This document shows, in pieces, positions 1-9,531 of a DNA stretch of 46,771 nucleotides. The notes under the pieces were generated by a model, which made no database searches, was not told the origin of the DNA, and saw only the letters and a program-made list of their open reading frames with translations. The first letter of the stretch is position 1. Every line of letters starts with the position of its first letter. The stretch comes from Ideonella sp. (GTDB lineage Bacteria > Pseudomonadota > Gammaproteobacteria > Burkholderiales > Burkholderiaceae_C): positions 1-46,771 of the forward strand of contig JADKIA010000019.1 in NCBI GenBank assembly GCA_016721465.1. Direction: 5' to 3'. A program made the position numbers and the translations under genes.

Positions 1-966
1 GCCCTCGGCCTGGAAGCCGTTGTAGACCACTTCGTAGCAGGCTGTCGTGGTGGATGCGAGCGCCAGGCCTCGTTGAGCACGGCCTCCACCTCCCTGGCGC
101 ACGGCCGCGGGTTTCAGGCCGGGGTAGAAACCCAGGCGCAGGTCCACGCGGAACTGCGTGGGCACCGACGAGGCCCATTCGCCGCCCGAGATCTTGCCCA
201 GGTTGAAGTTCACCGGGTGCTCGTGGTTGGCGTATGGCGTGGCGCGTGCGGCCGGCAGGTTCCAGCGCGCCTCCAGCTCGCGCAGGCGGCTCACGAGATG
301 GTTCGCAAACTCGATCGCCGCCACGCCGGTGTGGGCATAGGCCGCGTGCACGGGAACGCCCAGCACCTCGATGGCCAGCCACATCACGCCCATCTGCGCG
401 CTCATCACCATCGGCATGGGCTCGGGGATCAGCGCGGCGTCGGCCGTGTAGCCCTCCACCAGGCAGGCGAGTGCGCCATTGCCGGGCACTCCTCCTCCAC
501 GGTAGGCGACGATACCGGCCTTCATGTCGGCCGCGCCGCGGCCGTACAGCCGGTCGCCGTCCACCCAGGGCTCGAAGGGCAGGCGACTCCACAGCGCCGT
601 GGCGCCCACCGGCACCACGTCGATGTGGCCGTTGAGGATCAGGGACCTGCCGCGCACCGGGCCCTTGGGCTCGTGGATGCCCACCACATTGGGCCGGCCG
701 TCGTAGGGCAGGATCGAGGGCGACCAGCCCTCATGCGCCTTCAGGCGCGCCTCGTCGATGGCGAACTCGTGCACGCGCAGGCCCAGGCCGGCAAAGCGCC
801 GCTTCATCACCCGCTGTGCCGACGCCTCCTGGCCCAGCAGCGACGGGTGCGAGACCAGCTCGGTCAGCATCTCGACCGATTCGTCGCGCAATCGGGCCAC
901 GGCCTGGACGATGGCTTCCTGCGATGGCAGGGCGGTGCTGGGGTCGGCGCTGGCGCTGTTGGTCAT
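1..966 (-). pseudogene. M20 (ArgE/DapE-type) deacylase/peptidase, partial and damaged
   Basis: Metal-dependent amidohydrolase of the M20 family (acetylornithine deacetylase/DapE group), which hydrolyses N-acyl or peptide bonds in the cytoplasm; the substrate cannot be told. The frame starts at ATG 966-964 and runs off the left edge. The metal-site motifs HIDVVP and GRGAADMKAG are present. Right after GRGAADMKAGIVAY about 24 residues expected in the family are missing, and the acidic VEEEC motif lies in another frame (around 490-510). Near 90-125 an extra G in CAGGGAGGTG and a compensating change shift about 20 residues out of frame before the conserved YEVVYNGFQAEG. No stop codon results, so the frame looks open but the protein would be abnormal. 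Sequencing or assembly error is as likely as real decay. Family call confident; subfamily not. Confidence 0.75.
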
Positions 967-1144
967 GGTGGAGCGGTCCTGTCGAGTGGCTTGACCGCAT
1001 CCTAGCGGCGAGATCGGGCCACGACCACGGCGATCGTCCGCAGGTGGCCGGCGCCCCGGACGATCAGGCCACCGCCGCCGGGCCAGTCCCGCAGCCAGCA
1101 CGAGCATGGTCAGGCCGACCAGCCCATTGCTCTATGCTGCACGC

Positions 1145-2248
1145 ATGAGCACAGATTTCGATGTCATCGTGGTCGGCGCCGGTGCGGTGGGCCTGGCCTG
1201 TGGATACGCACTGGCGCGCGACGGCAAGAGCGTGGCCGTCGTGGAGCGCGAACGCCGCGTCGGCGCTGGCGTGTCGTCGCGCAACTCCGAGGTCATCCAC
1301 GCCGGCCTGCACTACGCGCCAGGGTCGCTGAAGGCGCGGTTGTGTGTGCAGGGCAGGCGCCTGCTCTACGCCTTTCTCGAACGCCATGGTGTGGCCTTCG
1401 ACAAGTGCGGCAAGCTCATCGTGGCGACGCAGGACAGCGAACTGCCGGCCTTGATGGCGCTGGCCGCGCGCGGCGAGGCCAACCAGGTCGAGGGCATCAC
1501 GCACCTGGACGGCCCGCAGACCTTGGCCGTGGAGCCGGCCTTGCGTGCCGTGGCCGCGCTGCACTCGACCGAGAGTGGCGTGTTCGACGCGCATGGCTAC
1601 ATGGACGCACTGGCCGGCGAGATCGAAGCCCACGGTGGCTCGGTCGTGCTCCAGACGCCCTTCCTGGGCGCCGATCCGGTGGGCGATGGCATGGAAGTGC
1701 GCATCGGTGGCGACGAACCCAGCACCGTCTCGGCCCAGCACCTGATCCTCGCCCCCGGCCTGCAGGCGCAGGATTGCGCGCAACTGGTGCAGGGGTTTGC
1801 CGTCGAACGCATTCCACCGTTGCACCTGGGCAAGGGCAGCTACTTCGCTCTGCACGGCGCGGCGCCGTTCCAGCGGCTGATCTACCCGCCGCCCATTCCC
1901 GGCGCGCTGGGCATCCACTATCGGCGCGACCTGGGCGGACAGGCCCGTTTCGGACCCGACCTGGAGTTCGTGCACACCTTGGACTACACGGTGGATCCCG
2001 CGCGCGTGGGCTACTTCGAGGACTACGTGCGCCGCTTCTGGCCCGGCCTGCCCGACGCCGCACTCAGCCCCGACTACGCCGGCATCCGCCCCAAGCTGCA
2101 CGGGCCGGGCCAGGCGCAAGGCGATTTCGTGTTCGACGACCGCCAGGCGGGCGTGGTCGCGCTGTTCGGCATCGAAAGCCCGGGCCTGACGGCGTCGCTG
2201 GCGATCGGCGAGCACGTGGCCGGGCTGGTCGCGCGCAGAAAGGCCTGA
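1145..2248 (+). CDS. FAD-dependent oxidoreductase, L-2-hydroxyglutarate oxidase-like (DAO superfamily)
   Basis: A 367-residue flavoprotein. The N-terminal Rossmann motif VVGAGAVGLACGYALARDG (about residues 8-26) binds FAD, and the following SSRNSEVIHAGLHY is the signature of the L-2-hydroxyglutarate dehydrogenase/oxidase branch. The C-terminal GIESPGLTASLAIGEHVA is the usual last FAD-contact region of DAO-type enzymes. It probably oxidises a 2-hydroxy acid in the cytoplasm or at the inner membrane face. The start was set at ATG 1145 because the FAD motif then begins a few residues in, as usual for the family; an in-frame ATG at 1106 would add 13 poorly conserved residues. It stands alone, divergent from the M20 gene. 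Family certain, exact substrate inferred. Confidence 0.85.
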   Translation: MSTDFDVIVVGAGAVGLACGYALARDGKSVAVVERERRVGAGVSSRNSEVIHAGLHYAPGSLKARLCVQGRRLLYAFLERHGVAFDKCGKLIVATQDSELPALMALAARGEANQVEGITHLDGPQTLAVEPALRAVAALHSTESGVFDAHGYMDALAGEIEAHGGSVVLQTPFLGADPVGDGMEVRIGGDEPSTVSAQHLILAPGLQAQDCAQLVQGFAVERIPPLHLGKGSYFALHGAAPFQRLIYPPPIPGALGIHYRRDLGGQARFGPDLEFVHTLDYTVDPARVGYFEDYVRRFWPGLPDAALSPDYAGIRPKLHGPGQAQGDFVFDDRQAGVVALFGIESPGLTASLAIGEHVAGLVARRKA

Positions 2249-2455
2249 GCCTGCAAGCGGCAGCGGCGGCCACGGCACACGCCGCTGCGGCACAGGCATG
2301 ACCGATCGAGGCGCCTGATCTGAAACGTTGGGCGAGGCCGCCGCGGCGCCGTCCACGGCGTGGCTCGTGGATCGGCCGGACCGACGCCTCAGGCTTCGAG
2401 ATCGCGCCGCAGTTGTGCGGCCATAGCGTCGCGCGACGCGCCTCTGCCCTCCACC

Positions 2456-4591
2456 TCAAGCCTTGGCCAGGTGCTCTGCCGTGAACGGCGTGCGCCGCGC
2501 GCGCTTGCCGGTGGCGGCGAACACGGCATTGCCCACCGCCGGCGCCACCAGCGCGGTGGCCGGCTCGCCGATGCCGCCGGGCTTCTCGGTGCTGGGCACC
2601 AGCGTGATGTCGATCTGCGGCGCCTCGTGGTTGCGCATCACCCGGTAGGTGTCGAAGTTGAATTGCTTGACGCGGCCCTGGTCGATGGTGATCTCGCCCC
2701 ACAACGCGGCCGACAGCCCGAAGATCACGCTGGACTGGATCTGCGCTTCCACCGTGTCCGGGTTCACCATGCGGCCCAGGTCGGCCACCACGGTGACGCG
2801 GTGCACCACCGGCGCGCCGTCCTTCATCGACACCTCGGCCACCTGCGCCATGTAGGTGTCATAACCCTCCATCAGCGCGACCCCGCGCGAGCGCCCGGCC
2901 GGTGCGGGCGTGGCCCAGCCGGCCTTCTCGGCGGCGAGCTTGAGCACGTTGGCAAAGCGCGGCTGGGTCTCCAGCAGCGACAGGCGGTAGGCCACCGGGT
3001 CCTTGCCGGCGGCGGCGGCCAGCTCGTCGATGAAGGTCTCGTTGGCGAAGGCGTTCATGTTGTGGCTCACCGCACGCCAGTAGCCCACGCGCACCCCCAC
3101 GTCCTGCTTGACGAAGTCGTGCCGCGCGGCCGCCACCTCGTAGGGCGGCACCGCGGCCTCGGTCATCAGGCCGTCCGGCGCCTCGGGTGGCAGGCCGAAC
3201 ACGCGCCCGGTGACCGACTGCGAGGCCAGCCGCCAGGTCAGCGCCGTGGGCTTGCCGTCGGCGCCGATGGCCGCGGCCAGCTGGTGCACGGCCATCGGGC
3301 GGTAGAAGTCGTGCTGCATGTCGTCTTCGCGCGTCCAGATCAGCTTGACCGGCTTGTTCAACGCCTTGCTGATCTGCGCGGCCTGCAGGATGTAGTCGAA
3401 GTCGATGCGCCGGCCGAAGCCGCCACCGAGGAAGGTGTTTTCCACCGCCACGTTCTCGGGCTTGAGCGAGAGCATCTTGGCCACGGCGCCCTGCACTGCG
3501 TCGGGCCACTGCGTGGGGCCGATCAGGCGGATGCGGTCGCCCTGGAAATGCGCGGTGAAGTTCATCGGCTCCATCGGCGAGTGCGACAGCATCTGCGTCA
3601 GGTATTCGCCGCGGATCACCTTGGCGGCCGAGGCCATCGCCGCGTCCGCGTCGCCGACCTTCTTCACGCCGATGGGCTTGCCGCTGGCCAGCGCGGCACG
3701 CGTGGCCTCGAACATGGCCGCGGTGTTGAGCTTGGCGTTGGCACCGTCGTCCCACTGCACGCTGAGCACCTCGCGCGCCTTCACGGCATGCCAGTAGGTG
3801 TCGGCCACCACGGCCACGCCGTCGGGGATCTGCACCACGTCCACCACGCCGGGCATGGCCTTGGCCTTGCTCGCATCGAAGGATCTGACCGCGCCACCCT
3901 GCACCGGGCTCATCTCCAGCGACGCATACACCATGCCTGGCAGCTTGGTGTCCATGCCGAACTTGGCCGTGCCGTTCACCTTGGAAGGGGTGTCCAGCCG
4001 GGTCGTGCGCTTGCCGACGATGCGGAACTGGCTCGGGTCCTTCAGCGCCACCTTCTCGGGCACGGGCAGCTTGGATGCCGCCTCGGCCAATTGGCCATAG
4101 GTCGCCACCTTGCCCTTGGCACCCAACACCTTGCCGTTCTCGGCCCTGAGCGTGGACGCGTCCACGTTCCACTGCGCCGCCGCGGCCGCGACGAGCATCT
4201 CGCGCACCTGGGCGCCGGCCACGCGCAGCTTCTCCCAGCCCTCGCGCACCGAGGTGGAGCCGCCCGTGAGCTGCAGCCCGTAGATCAGCGCATTGCCATA
4301 CACCTTGCCCGGGGGCGCGAAGGCCACCTTGACCTTGCGGATGTCGACGTTGAGCTCCTCGGCAATCAGCATGGGCATGGACGTGTAGACGCCCTGGCCC
4401 ATCTCGGCGCGGGCCGAGATCAGCGTGATGGTGTTGTCGTCGGCGATGTGCACCCAGGCGTTCGGCGTGTGCACCAGGCCGGCGGCCTGCGCGGGGCCGG
4501 CCAGTGGCAGCGCGACGCCCACCATCAGGCCGCCGGTGAAGCCGGCCGAGCTTTGCAGGAAGCCGCGGCGTGAAACCCTTGTCTTGACCAT
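2456..4591 (-). CDS. Molybdopterin-binding large subunit, isoquinoline 1-oxidoreductase beta (IorB)-like
   Basis: Large catalytic subunit (711 aa) of a xanthine-dehydrogenase-family molybdenum hydroxylase, which hydroxylates aldehydes or N-heterocycles using water and passes electrons to the partner Fe-S subunit. It starts with a twin-arginine signal (SRRGFL at residues 7-12, then a hydrophobic stretch ending AQA), so the folded enzyme should go to the periplasm by Tat. Cofactor and active-site motifs are visible: EMGQGVYTSM, GGGFGRR, and GIGEPAT near the C-terminus with the catalytic Glu. Length and two-domain layout fit the IorB/aldehyde-oxidase single-subunit branch. It lies 15 bp downstream of the [2Fe-2S] subunit gene and must form an operon with it. 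The terminal electron acceptor, normally a cytochrome c, is not encoded next door. Substrate unknown. Confidence 0.92.
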   Translation of the reverse strand: MVKTRVSRRGFLQSSAGFTGGLMVGVALPLAGPAQAAGLVHTPNAWVHIADDNTITLISARAEMGQGVYTSMPMLIAEELNVDIRKVKVAFAPPGKVYGNALIYGLQLTGGSTSVREGWEKLRVAGAQVREMLVAAAAAQWNVDASTLRAENGKVLGAKGKVATYGQLAEAASKLPVPEKVALKDPSQFRIVGKRTTRLDTPSKVNGTAKFGMDTKLPGMVYASLEMSPVQGGAVRSFDASKAKAMPGVVDVVQIPDGVAVVADTYWHAVKAREVLSVQWDDGANAKLNTAAMFEATRAALASGKPIGVKKVGDADAAMASAAKVIRGEYLTQMLSHSPMEPMNFTAHFQGDRIRLIGPTQWPDAVQGAVAKMLSLKPENVAVENTFLGGGFGRRIDFDYILQAAQISKALNKPVKLIWTREDDMQHDFYRPMAVHQLAAAIGADGKPTALTWRLASQSVTGRVFGLPPEAPDGLMTEAAVPPYEVAAARHDFVKQDVGVRVGYWRAVSHNMNAFANETFIDELAAAAGKDPVAYRLSLLETQPRFANVLKLAAEKAGWATPAPAGRSRGVALMEGYDTYMAQVAEVSMKDGAPVVHRVTVVADLGRMVNPDTVEAQIQSSVIFGLSAALWGEITIDQGRVKQFNFDTYRVMRNHEAPQIDITLVPSTEKPGGIGEPATALVAPAVGNAVFAATGKRARRTPFTAEHLAKA

Positions 4592-4606
4592 GTCGTGCTC
4601 CCCCCT

Positions 4607-5077
4607 TCAGGCCTTGCCGCCCCGCACTTCGGCGGCCGCGGTCTTGATGGCCGCGCGCACGCGGACGTAGGTGCCACAGCGGCAGATGTTGCCTTTCATG
4701 GCCTCGTCGATCTCGGCGTCGCTCGGATTCTTGTTGGCCTTGAGCAGCGCGGCCGCGCTCATCAGCTGGCCGCTCTGGCAGTAGCCGCACTGCGGCACGT
4801 CGTGCTGGATCCAGGCCTTCTGCAGCGGGTGGCTGTTGTTGGCCGACAGGCCTTCCACCGTGGCCACCGAGCGGCCGGCCGCACGCGACAGCGGTGTGGA
4901 GCACGAACGGATGGGCTCGCCATCGAGCAGCACCGTGCAGGCGCCGCACAGCTTGGCGCCGCAGCCGAACTTGGTGCCCGTGAGGCCCACTTCATCGCGG
5001 ATCACCCACAGCAGCGGGGTGTCGGGTTCGGAATTCACCTGAACGGCCTTGCCGTTGATGCGCAGACTGACGGACAT
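4607..5077 (-). CDS. [2Fe-2S] small subunit of the molybdenum hydroxylase (IorA-like)
   Basis: A 156-residue iron-sulfur subunit carrying two [2Fe-2S] clusters. The plant-ferredoxin-type cluster is ligated by C39, C44, C47 and C59 (FGCGAKLCGACTVLLDG...C). The helical C-terminal domain holds the second cluster through C97 and C100 (CGYCQSGQ) and C132 and C134 (CRCGTY). All eight cysteines are intact and the size is normal. It carries electrons from the molybdenum site of the neighbouring large subunit to an external acceptor. It has no signal peptide, as expected if it is exported by hitch-hiking on the Tat signal of its partner. It is first in a two-gene operon, reading away from putA across a 237-bp divergent intergenic region. 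Confidence 0.93.
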   Translation of the reverse strand: MSVSLRINGKAVQVNSEPDTPLLWVIRDEVGLTGTKFGCGAKLCGACTVLLDGEPIRSCSTPLSRAAGRSVATVEGLSANNSHPLQKAWIQHDVPQCGYCQSGQLMSAAALLKANKNPSDAEIDEAMKGNICRCGTYVRVRAAIKTAAAEVRGGKA

Positions 5078-5314
5078 GGGAGTCTCCTCGTGGTTCGGGC
5101 CGCCGGTCGTGGTTGCCGCGACTCCGCCGCAGCCTAGGCCCGCGTGAGACGTGCTGGTGCCGGGACTTTCCCTTTGACGCGTGTCAATTGCGCGACACCC
5201 TCGGCGCTCGCCACGACGCTGGATAAACGTCGGCCAAGCGAGCCCAAATCAGTGAGTCGCCCAAGCACCGGCCCGCCTAAGCTTGCCCGATCGACCCTTT
5301 GCCGCGGAGCCACC

Positions 5315-8300
5315 ATGCCCATCGCCACCACCTCCCGCCTGCCGCCCCCGGGCCGCGACGAGATCGCGCTGCTGCACCGCCTGCTCGACGGCCTGCGCAG
5401 CGCCGGCGGGCTGGACTGGGCCGCGGTGATCGCCCAGGCCAAGCCCTGGGTGCAGGCCGTGCGCGACAAGCCGGCACCGTTCTGGGCCATGGATTCGCTG
5501 CTGCGCGAGTACCCCATTTCCACCGCCGAGGGCCTGGCCCTGATGCGCCTGGCCGAGGCCCTGCTGCGCGTGCCCGATGCCGAAACCGCCATTGCCCTGA
5601 CCGCCGACCAGCTCGGCCGCGCCGACTTCAGCGGTGCCACCGACGAGGCGTCGCCGCACAAGCTGCTGGCGGGCCTGTCGGCCAGCGCGATCTCGCTGGC
5701 CAAGAAATTCCTGCCCGAGAGCGGCGGTCCGCAGGCCGGCGTCATGGAGCGCCTGGGCGCGCAGACCGTGGTGGCCGCCACGGTGCGCGCCATCCAGCTG
5801 CTGGGCAAGCAGTTCGTGCTGGGCCGCGACATCGGCGAGGCGCTGGCCGAGGCGCGTTCGCAGCGCAAGGCCACGGCCGCACTGCGCTTCTCGTTCGACA
5901 TGCTGGGTGAAGGCGCGCGCACCGAACACGATGCGCTGCGCTACCAGGCGTCCTACGAGAACGCGATCCATGCCATCGCCCGAGCGACACAGGGCGCCGG
6001 GCCAGCCGAGCGCGACGGCATCTCGATCAAGCTGTCCGCGCTTCATCCACGCTATGAAGAAGTGCAGATCGACCGCGTGGTGGCCGAGCTGCTGCCGCGC
6101 GTGCGCCGCCTGATGGACCTGGCCGCGCAGGCCGACATCAACCTCACCATCGACGCCGAAGAATGCGACCGGCTGGAGCTCTCGCTCGAGGTCTTCGACC
6201 GCCTGGCGGCGCACGTGCAGGCCACCGCGCCGCAGTGGATCGGCTTCGGCCTGGCCATCCAGAGCTACCAGTTGCGCGCGCTGGACATGGTCCATGCGGT
6301 GGCCGGCATCGCCCGCAGCCGCGGCCTGCGCTTCATGGTGCGCCTGGTGAAGGGCGCGTACTGGGACGGCGAGATCAAGCGCGCGCAGGAGCTGGGCCTG
6401 GACGCCTACCCCGTGTTCACGCACAAGCACCACACCGACATCAGCTACCTGGCCTGCGCGCAGGCGCTGATCCAGAACCACGCGCTGATCTACACCCAGT
6501 TCGCCTCGCACAACGCCGGCACCATCGCGGCCATCGTGCAGATGGCGCAGCGCCAGACGGGCAAGGTTCGGTTCGAGATGCAGCGCCTGCACGGCATGAG
6601 CGAGGCCATCTACCGCGAGGTGTGCGCCAGCCAGGGCGAGGTGCCGCTGCGCATCTACGCGCCCGTGGGCGAACACCGCGACCTGCTGGCCTACCTGGTG
6701 CGACGGCTGCTGGAAAACGGCGCCAACTCCAGCTTCGTGCACCAGCTGGCCGACGCGCAGGTGCCGGCCGAGGACCTGCTGCGCTCGCCACTCATCCCCG
6801 CCAACCACCACCGGGCAGCCGCTGCCGGCGGCGATGTTCGGTTTTGCCCGTGCCAACTCACGCGGCGTGGACTTGAGCGTGCCCGAGCAGCGCGCCCCGC
6901 TGCTCGCCGCGCTGCAGACCGCGCAGCTGCCCCATATGGCCGAGGCCAGCGTCGCCTCGGCCCAGCAGGCCATGGCGGAGTTGCAGGCCGGCTTCGAGGC
7001 CTGGCATGCGCGGCCCGTGGCCGAGCGCGCCGCGATCGTCAAGCGCGCCGGTGACCTGCTCGACCAGCGCCTGCCGCAATTCAGCGCCCTGCTGGTGCGC
7101 GAGGCGGGCAAGACCCTGGGCGACTGCGTGGCCGAGGTGCGCGAGGCCGTTGACTTCTGTCGTTACTACGCCCAGCAGGCCATCGAGCGGCTCAATCCGA
7201 TCACCCTGCCCGGCCCCACCGGCGAGAGCAACGAGCTGCGCCTGCACGGCCGCGGCGTGTTCGTCTGCATCTCGCCATGGAACTTCCCGCTGGCCATCTT
7301 TGCCGGCCAGGTGGTGGCCGCGCTCGTGGCCGGCAACGCGGTGGCCGCCAAGCCGGCCGAGCAGACGCCCGGCGTGGCCCAGGCCTTCGTCGAGCTGCTG
7401 CACGAAGCCGGGCTGCCGCGCGAGGCACTGGCTCTGCTGCACGGCCCGGGCGAGACCATCGGTGCGGCGCTCGTGGCGCACCCGCTCACCGCCGGTGTGT
7501 GCTTCACCGGCAGCACGCAGGTGGCCAAGATCATCCAGCGCGCGCTGGCCGCCAGCGACGGCGCCATCGTGCCGCTGATCGCCGAGACCGGCGGCCTGAA
7601 CGCGATGATCGTCGACTCCACCGCACTGCCCGAGCAGGTGATCGACGCGGTGGTGCAAAGCGCCTTCCGCTCGGCCGGCCAGCGCTGCTCGGCGCTGCGC
7701 CTGCTGTGCGTGCACGAGCGCGTGGCCGATGGCGTGATCGAGATGCTGCGCGGCGCCATGCAGTTGCTGGTGGTGGGCGAGGCCGCCGACCTGCGCACCG
7801 ACGTGGGCCCGGTGATCGATGCCGAAGCGCACGCCGGCCTGGCGCGCCACATCGAGCGCCTCACCCGCGAGGCCGCGCCCATCGCGCGCAGCCCGATGGA
7901 CGATCGCTTCCTGGCCACCCACATCGCACCGATCGCCTTCGAGCTCGATGCGGTGGAAGACTTGCGCACGGAAGTCTTCGGCCCCGTGCTGCACGTGGTG
8001 CGCTGGGGTGGCGACGTGGACGCACTGGTCTCGCGCATCAACGCGCTGCGCTACGGCCTCACGCTGGGCATCCAGACCCGCATCGACAGCCGCGCCGAGC
8101 GCATTGCCCGCCAGGCCAAGGTGGGCAACGTCTACGTCAATCGCAACATGATCGGCGCGGTGGTCGCCGTGCAGCCTTTCGGCGGCGAGGGCCTGTCGGG
8201 CACCGGCCCCAAGGCCGGCGGGCCGCACTACCTCTACCGCTTCTGCGCCGAGCAGGCGGTGACGGTCAACACCGCGGCGGCAGGGGGCAATGCGGCGCTG

Positions 8301-8318
8301 CTGGCGGGTACGCTTTGA
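5315..8318 (+). pseudogene. putA: PutA, bifunctional proline dehydrogenase / P5C dehydrogenase (one frameshift)
   Basis: PutA oxidises proline to glutamate in two steps. The first frame (5315 to about 6812) holds the flavin-dependent proline dehydrogenase barrel, with FMVRLVKGAYWDGEIKRAQ and YAPVGEHRDLLAYLVRRLLENG. The second frame (from about 6810) holds the aldehyde dehydrogenase domain: SPWNFPLAIFAGQ, GSTQVAKII, ETGGLN, the nucleophile Cys in GQRCSALR, and GNVYVNRN. The joint is near 6808-6815, where a two-base loss in CACCAC(AC)CGG restores the expected sequence, so one error splits a gene of about 1000 codons. The start is ATG 5315; no N-terminal ribbon-helix-helix DNA-binding domain is encoded, so this would be a non-repressor PutA. 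Two full-length, motif-perfect halves argue for a sequencing indel rather than real loss. Confidence 0.93.
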
Positions 8319-8534
8319 CGCCAAGCGGAACGGAAGTCCAGGTCAAGCCCGACCAATTGCCAGCCTACTGGCAGATGGTCGCGGCTTTTCGTCAGTCTGC
8401 GGCAACAGCTCGGCAGCGGACGGGCCTGCGCCGATCCCTGGCAATGTCGAGCCCCTTGCGGCCATCCGCCCTACACTTCCAGCCAATCCATTGCATCGGA
8501 GCCTGATCGTGGGCACGCCGCCGCCAAATTGCCG

Positions 8535-9083
8535 ATGACCGCCGCCGAATTCCTGGACTGGGACGCGCACGAAACCATCCGCCACGAGTTCGTCCGCGGT
8601 GAGGTGTTTGCGATGGCAGGCGCCGAAGAGCGGCACGTGACAGCCTCGGCCAACGTTTACATCGCGTTGCGCACGCACCTTCGCGGCACGCCCTGCCGCA
8701 CCTTCATCACCGACATGAAGCTGCGCGTTGACGCGGCCGACGCCTACTTCTACCCCGACGTGCTGGTGACCTGCAGCCCCGCCGACGCGGCGGACCCGCT
8801 GATCAAGCGCGAGCCGATGCTGCTGGTGGAGGTGCTGTCACCCAGTACCGCGGCTTACGACCGTGGCGACAAGTTCGCCGCCTACCGCAGCCTGCCCTCG
8901 CTGCGCGAATACCTGCTGGTGGACACGGAGTCGCGCCGCTGCGATCTGTACCGCCTGGGCGGCGACGGGCTGTGGGTGCTGCACCCCTACGAGCCCGGGC
9001 AGACCGTGCAACTCGACAGCGTCGGGCTGAGCCTGGTCGCCACGGCACTGTGGGACGAAGTGGGGCTGCCGCCTGCGGCATGA
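8535..9083 (+). CDS. Uma2 family protein (DUF820, PD-(D/E)XK nuclease fold)
   Basis: A small cytoplasmic protein of the Uma2 family, predicted restriction-endonuclease-like fold but of unproven function. The core motifs are visible: YFYPDVLVTC (Asp) and LLVEVLSPST (Glu-x-x), followed by the usual RGDKFAAYRSLPSLREYLLVD. The start is unclear. ATG 8535 is used here; a TTG lies at 8529. A GTG at 8509 begins VGTPPPN, a typical Uma2 N-terminus, but a single missing base before 8535 takes it out of frame, so the true gene may start at 8509. It is a lone gene downstream of putA with no obvious partner, the usual situation for this often multicopy family. Confidence 0.85.
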   Translation: MTAAEFLDWDAHETIRHEFVRGEVFAMAGAEERHVTASANVYIALRTHLRGTPCRTFITDMKLRVDAADAYFYPDVLVTCSPADAADPLIKREPMLLVEVLSPSTAAYDRGDKFAAYRSLPSLREYLLVDTESRRCDLYRLGGDGLWVLHPYEPGQTVQLDSVGLSLVATALWDEVGLPPAA

Positions 9084-9152
9084 GCGCCGATCCGCCGCGC
9101 ACGTGCCACGGTGGATCGGATATCGCAGTGCGCAGCGAGGGCCGTCACGCCG

Positions 9153-9515
9153 TCATTCGCGGGGCTCCGTGTCGGGTTTGAAGTCACGCTGGCGCGCCCG
9201 CTGCTGGCTCATCGCCGTCCAACGCCGCTGCTGTCCCGGTGTGGCCGACCACTCCTGGTCAAACAGCATGCGGCCGTGCAAGACCATCGCCATGGCCATC
9301 TCGGCCGACGGCCCATGACCCTCGTCGGCCAGCTGGGCAAACTTCCCATAGGCATCGGCGTAGCGTTTCGCCTTCAGCGCAGCCCGGGCGTCGGCCAGGG
9401 TGTCCCGTTGCCTGTCGTTCAACTCGGCGGTGTCCAAGGCCTTGCTGGCCGTGGATTGCAGGGCCAGCAAAGCCAGCACGGCCGCCACCAGGGCACATCG
9501 AATAGAGCACATCAT
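9153..9515 (-). CDS. Small exported protein of unknown function
   Basis: A 120-residue protein. The start ATG 9515 follows a good ribosome-binding sequence (GGGAGATC). Residues 1 to about 26 form a signal peptide with a long Ala/Leu core ending near TASKA, so the mature protein of about 94 residues should be periplasmic. It is helical, with the segment LADARAALKAKRYADAYGKFAQLADEGHGPSAEMAMAMVLHGR, which resembles one Sel1/TPR-like pair of helices; no other motif is seen. It lies 16 bp downstream of the membrane-protein gene 9532-10416 on the same strand, so it is probably transcribed with it from the sigma-type promoter at 10491-10517. I do not recognise a specific function. Confidence 0.65.
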   Translation of the reverse strand: MMCSIRCALVAAVLALLALQSTASKALDTAELNDRQRDTLADARAALKAKRYADAYGKFAQLADEGHGPSAEMAMAMVLHGRMLFDQEWSATPGQQRRWTAMSQQRARQRDFKPDTEPRE

Positions 9516-9531
9516 GATCTCCCTGGGCCGA

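Noticed and set aside
2755..2781. TGTCCGG within coding sequence (also at 25420, 27249 and 37766)
   Set aside because: None is followed by CGTC at 16 bases; these are the chance background for a 7-base word.
2360..4573. A 737-codon open frame on the plus strand opposite the molybdopterin subunit gene, and similar long antisense frames elsewhere
   Set aside because: Frames opposite GC-rich genes stay open by codon bias. This one is His/Arg-rich without domains, while the minus strand has clear motifs.
6790..6840. Programmed frameshift in putA
   Set aside because: No slippery run or downstream structure was seen, PutA is not known to use one, and other conserved genes in the window have the same kind of single indel.
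8357..8374. Terminator after putA (TTGCCAG...CTGGCAG)
   Set aside because: Only a six- to seven-base stem with no T-tract; too weak to call.
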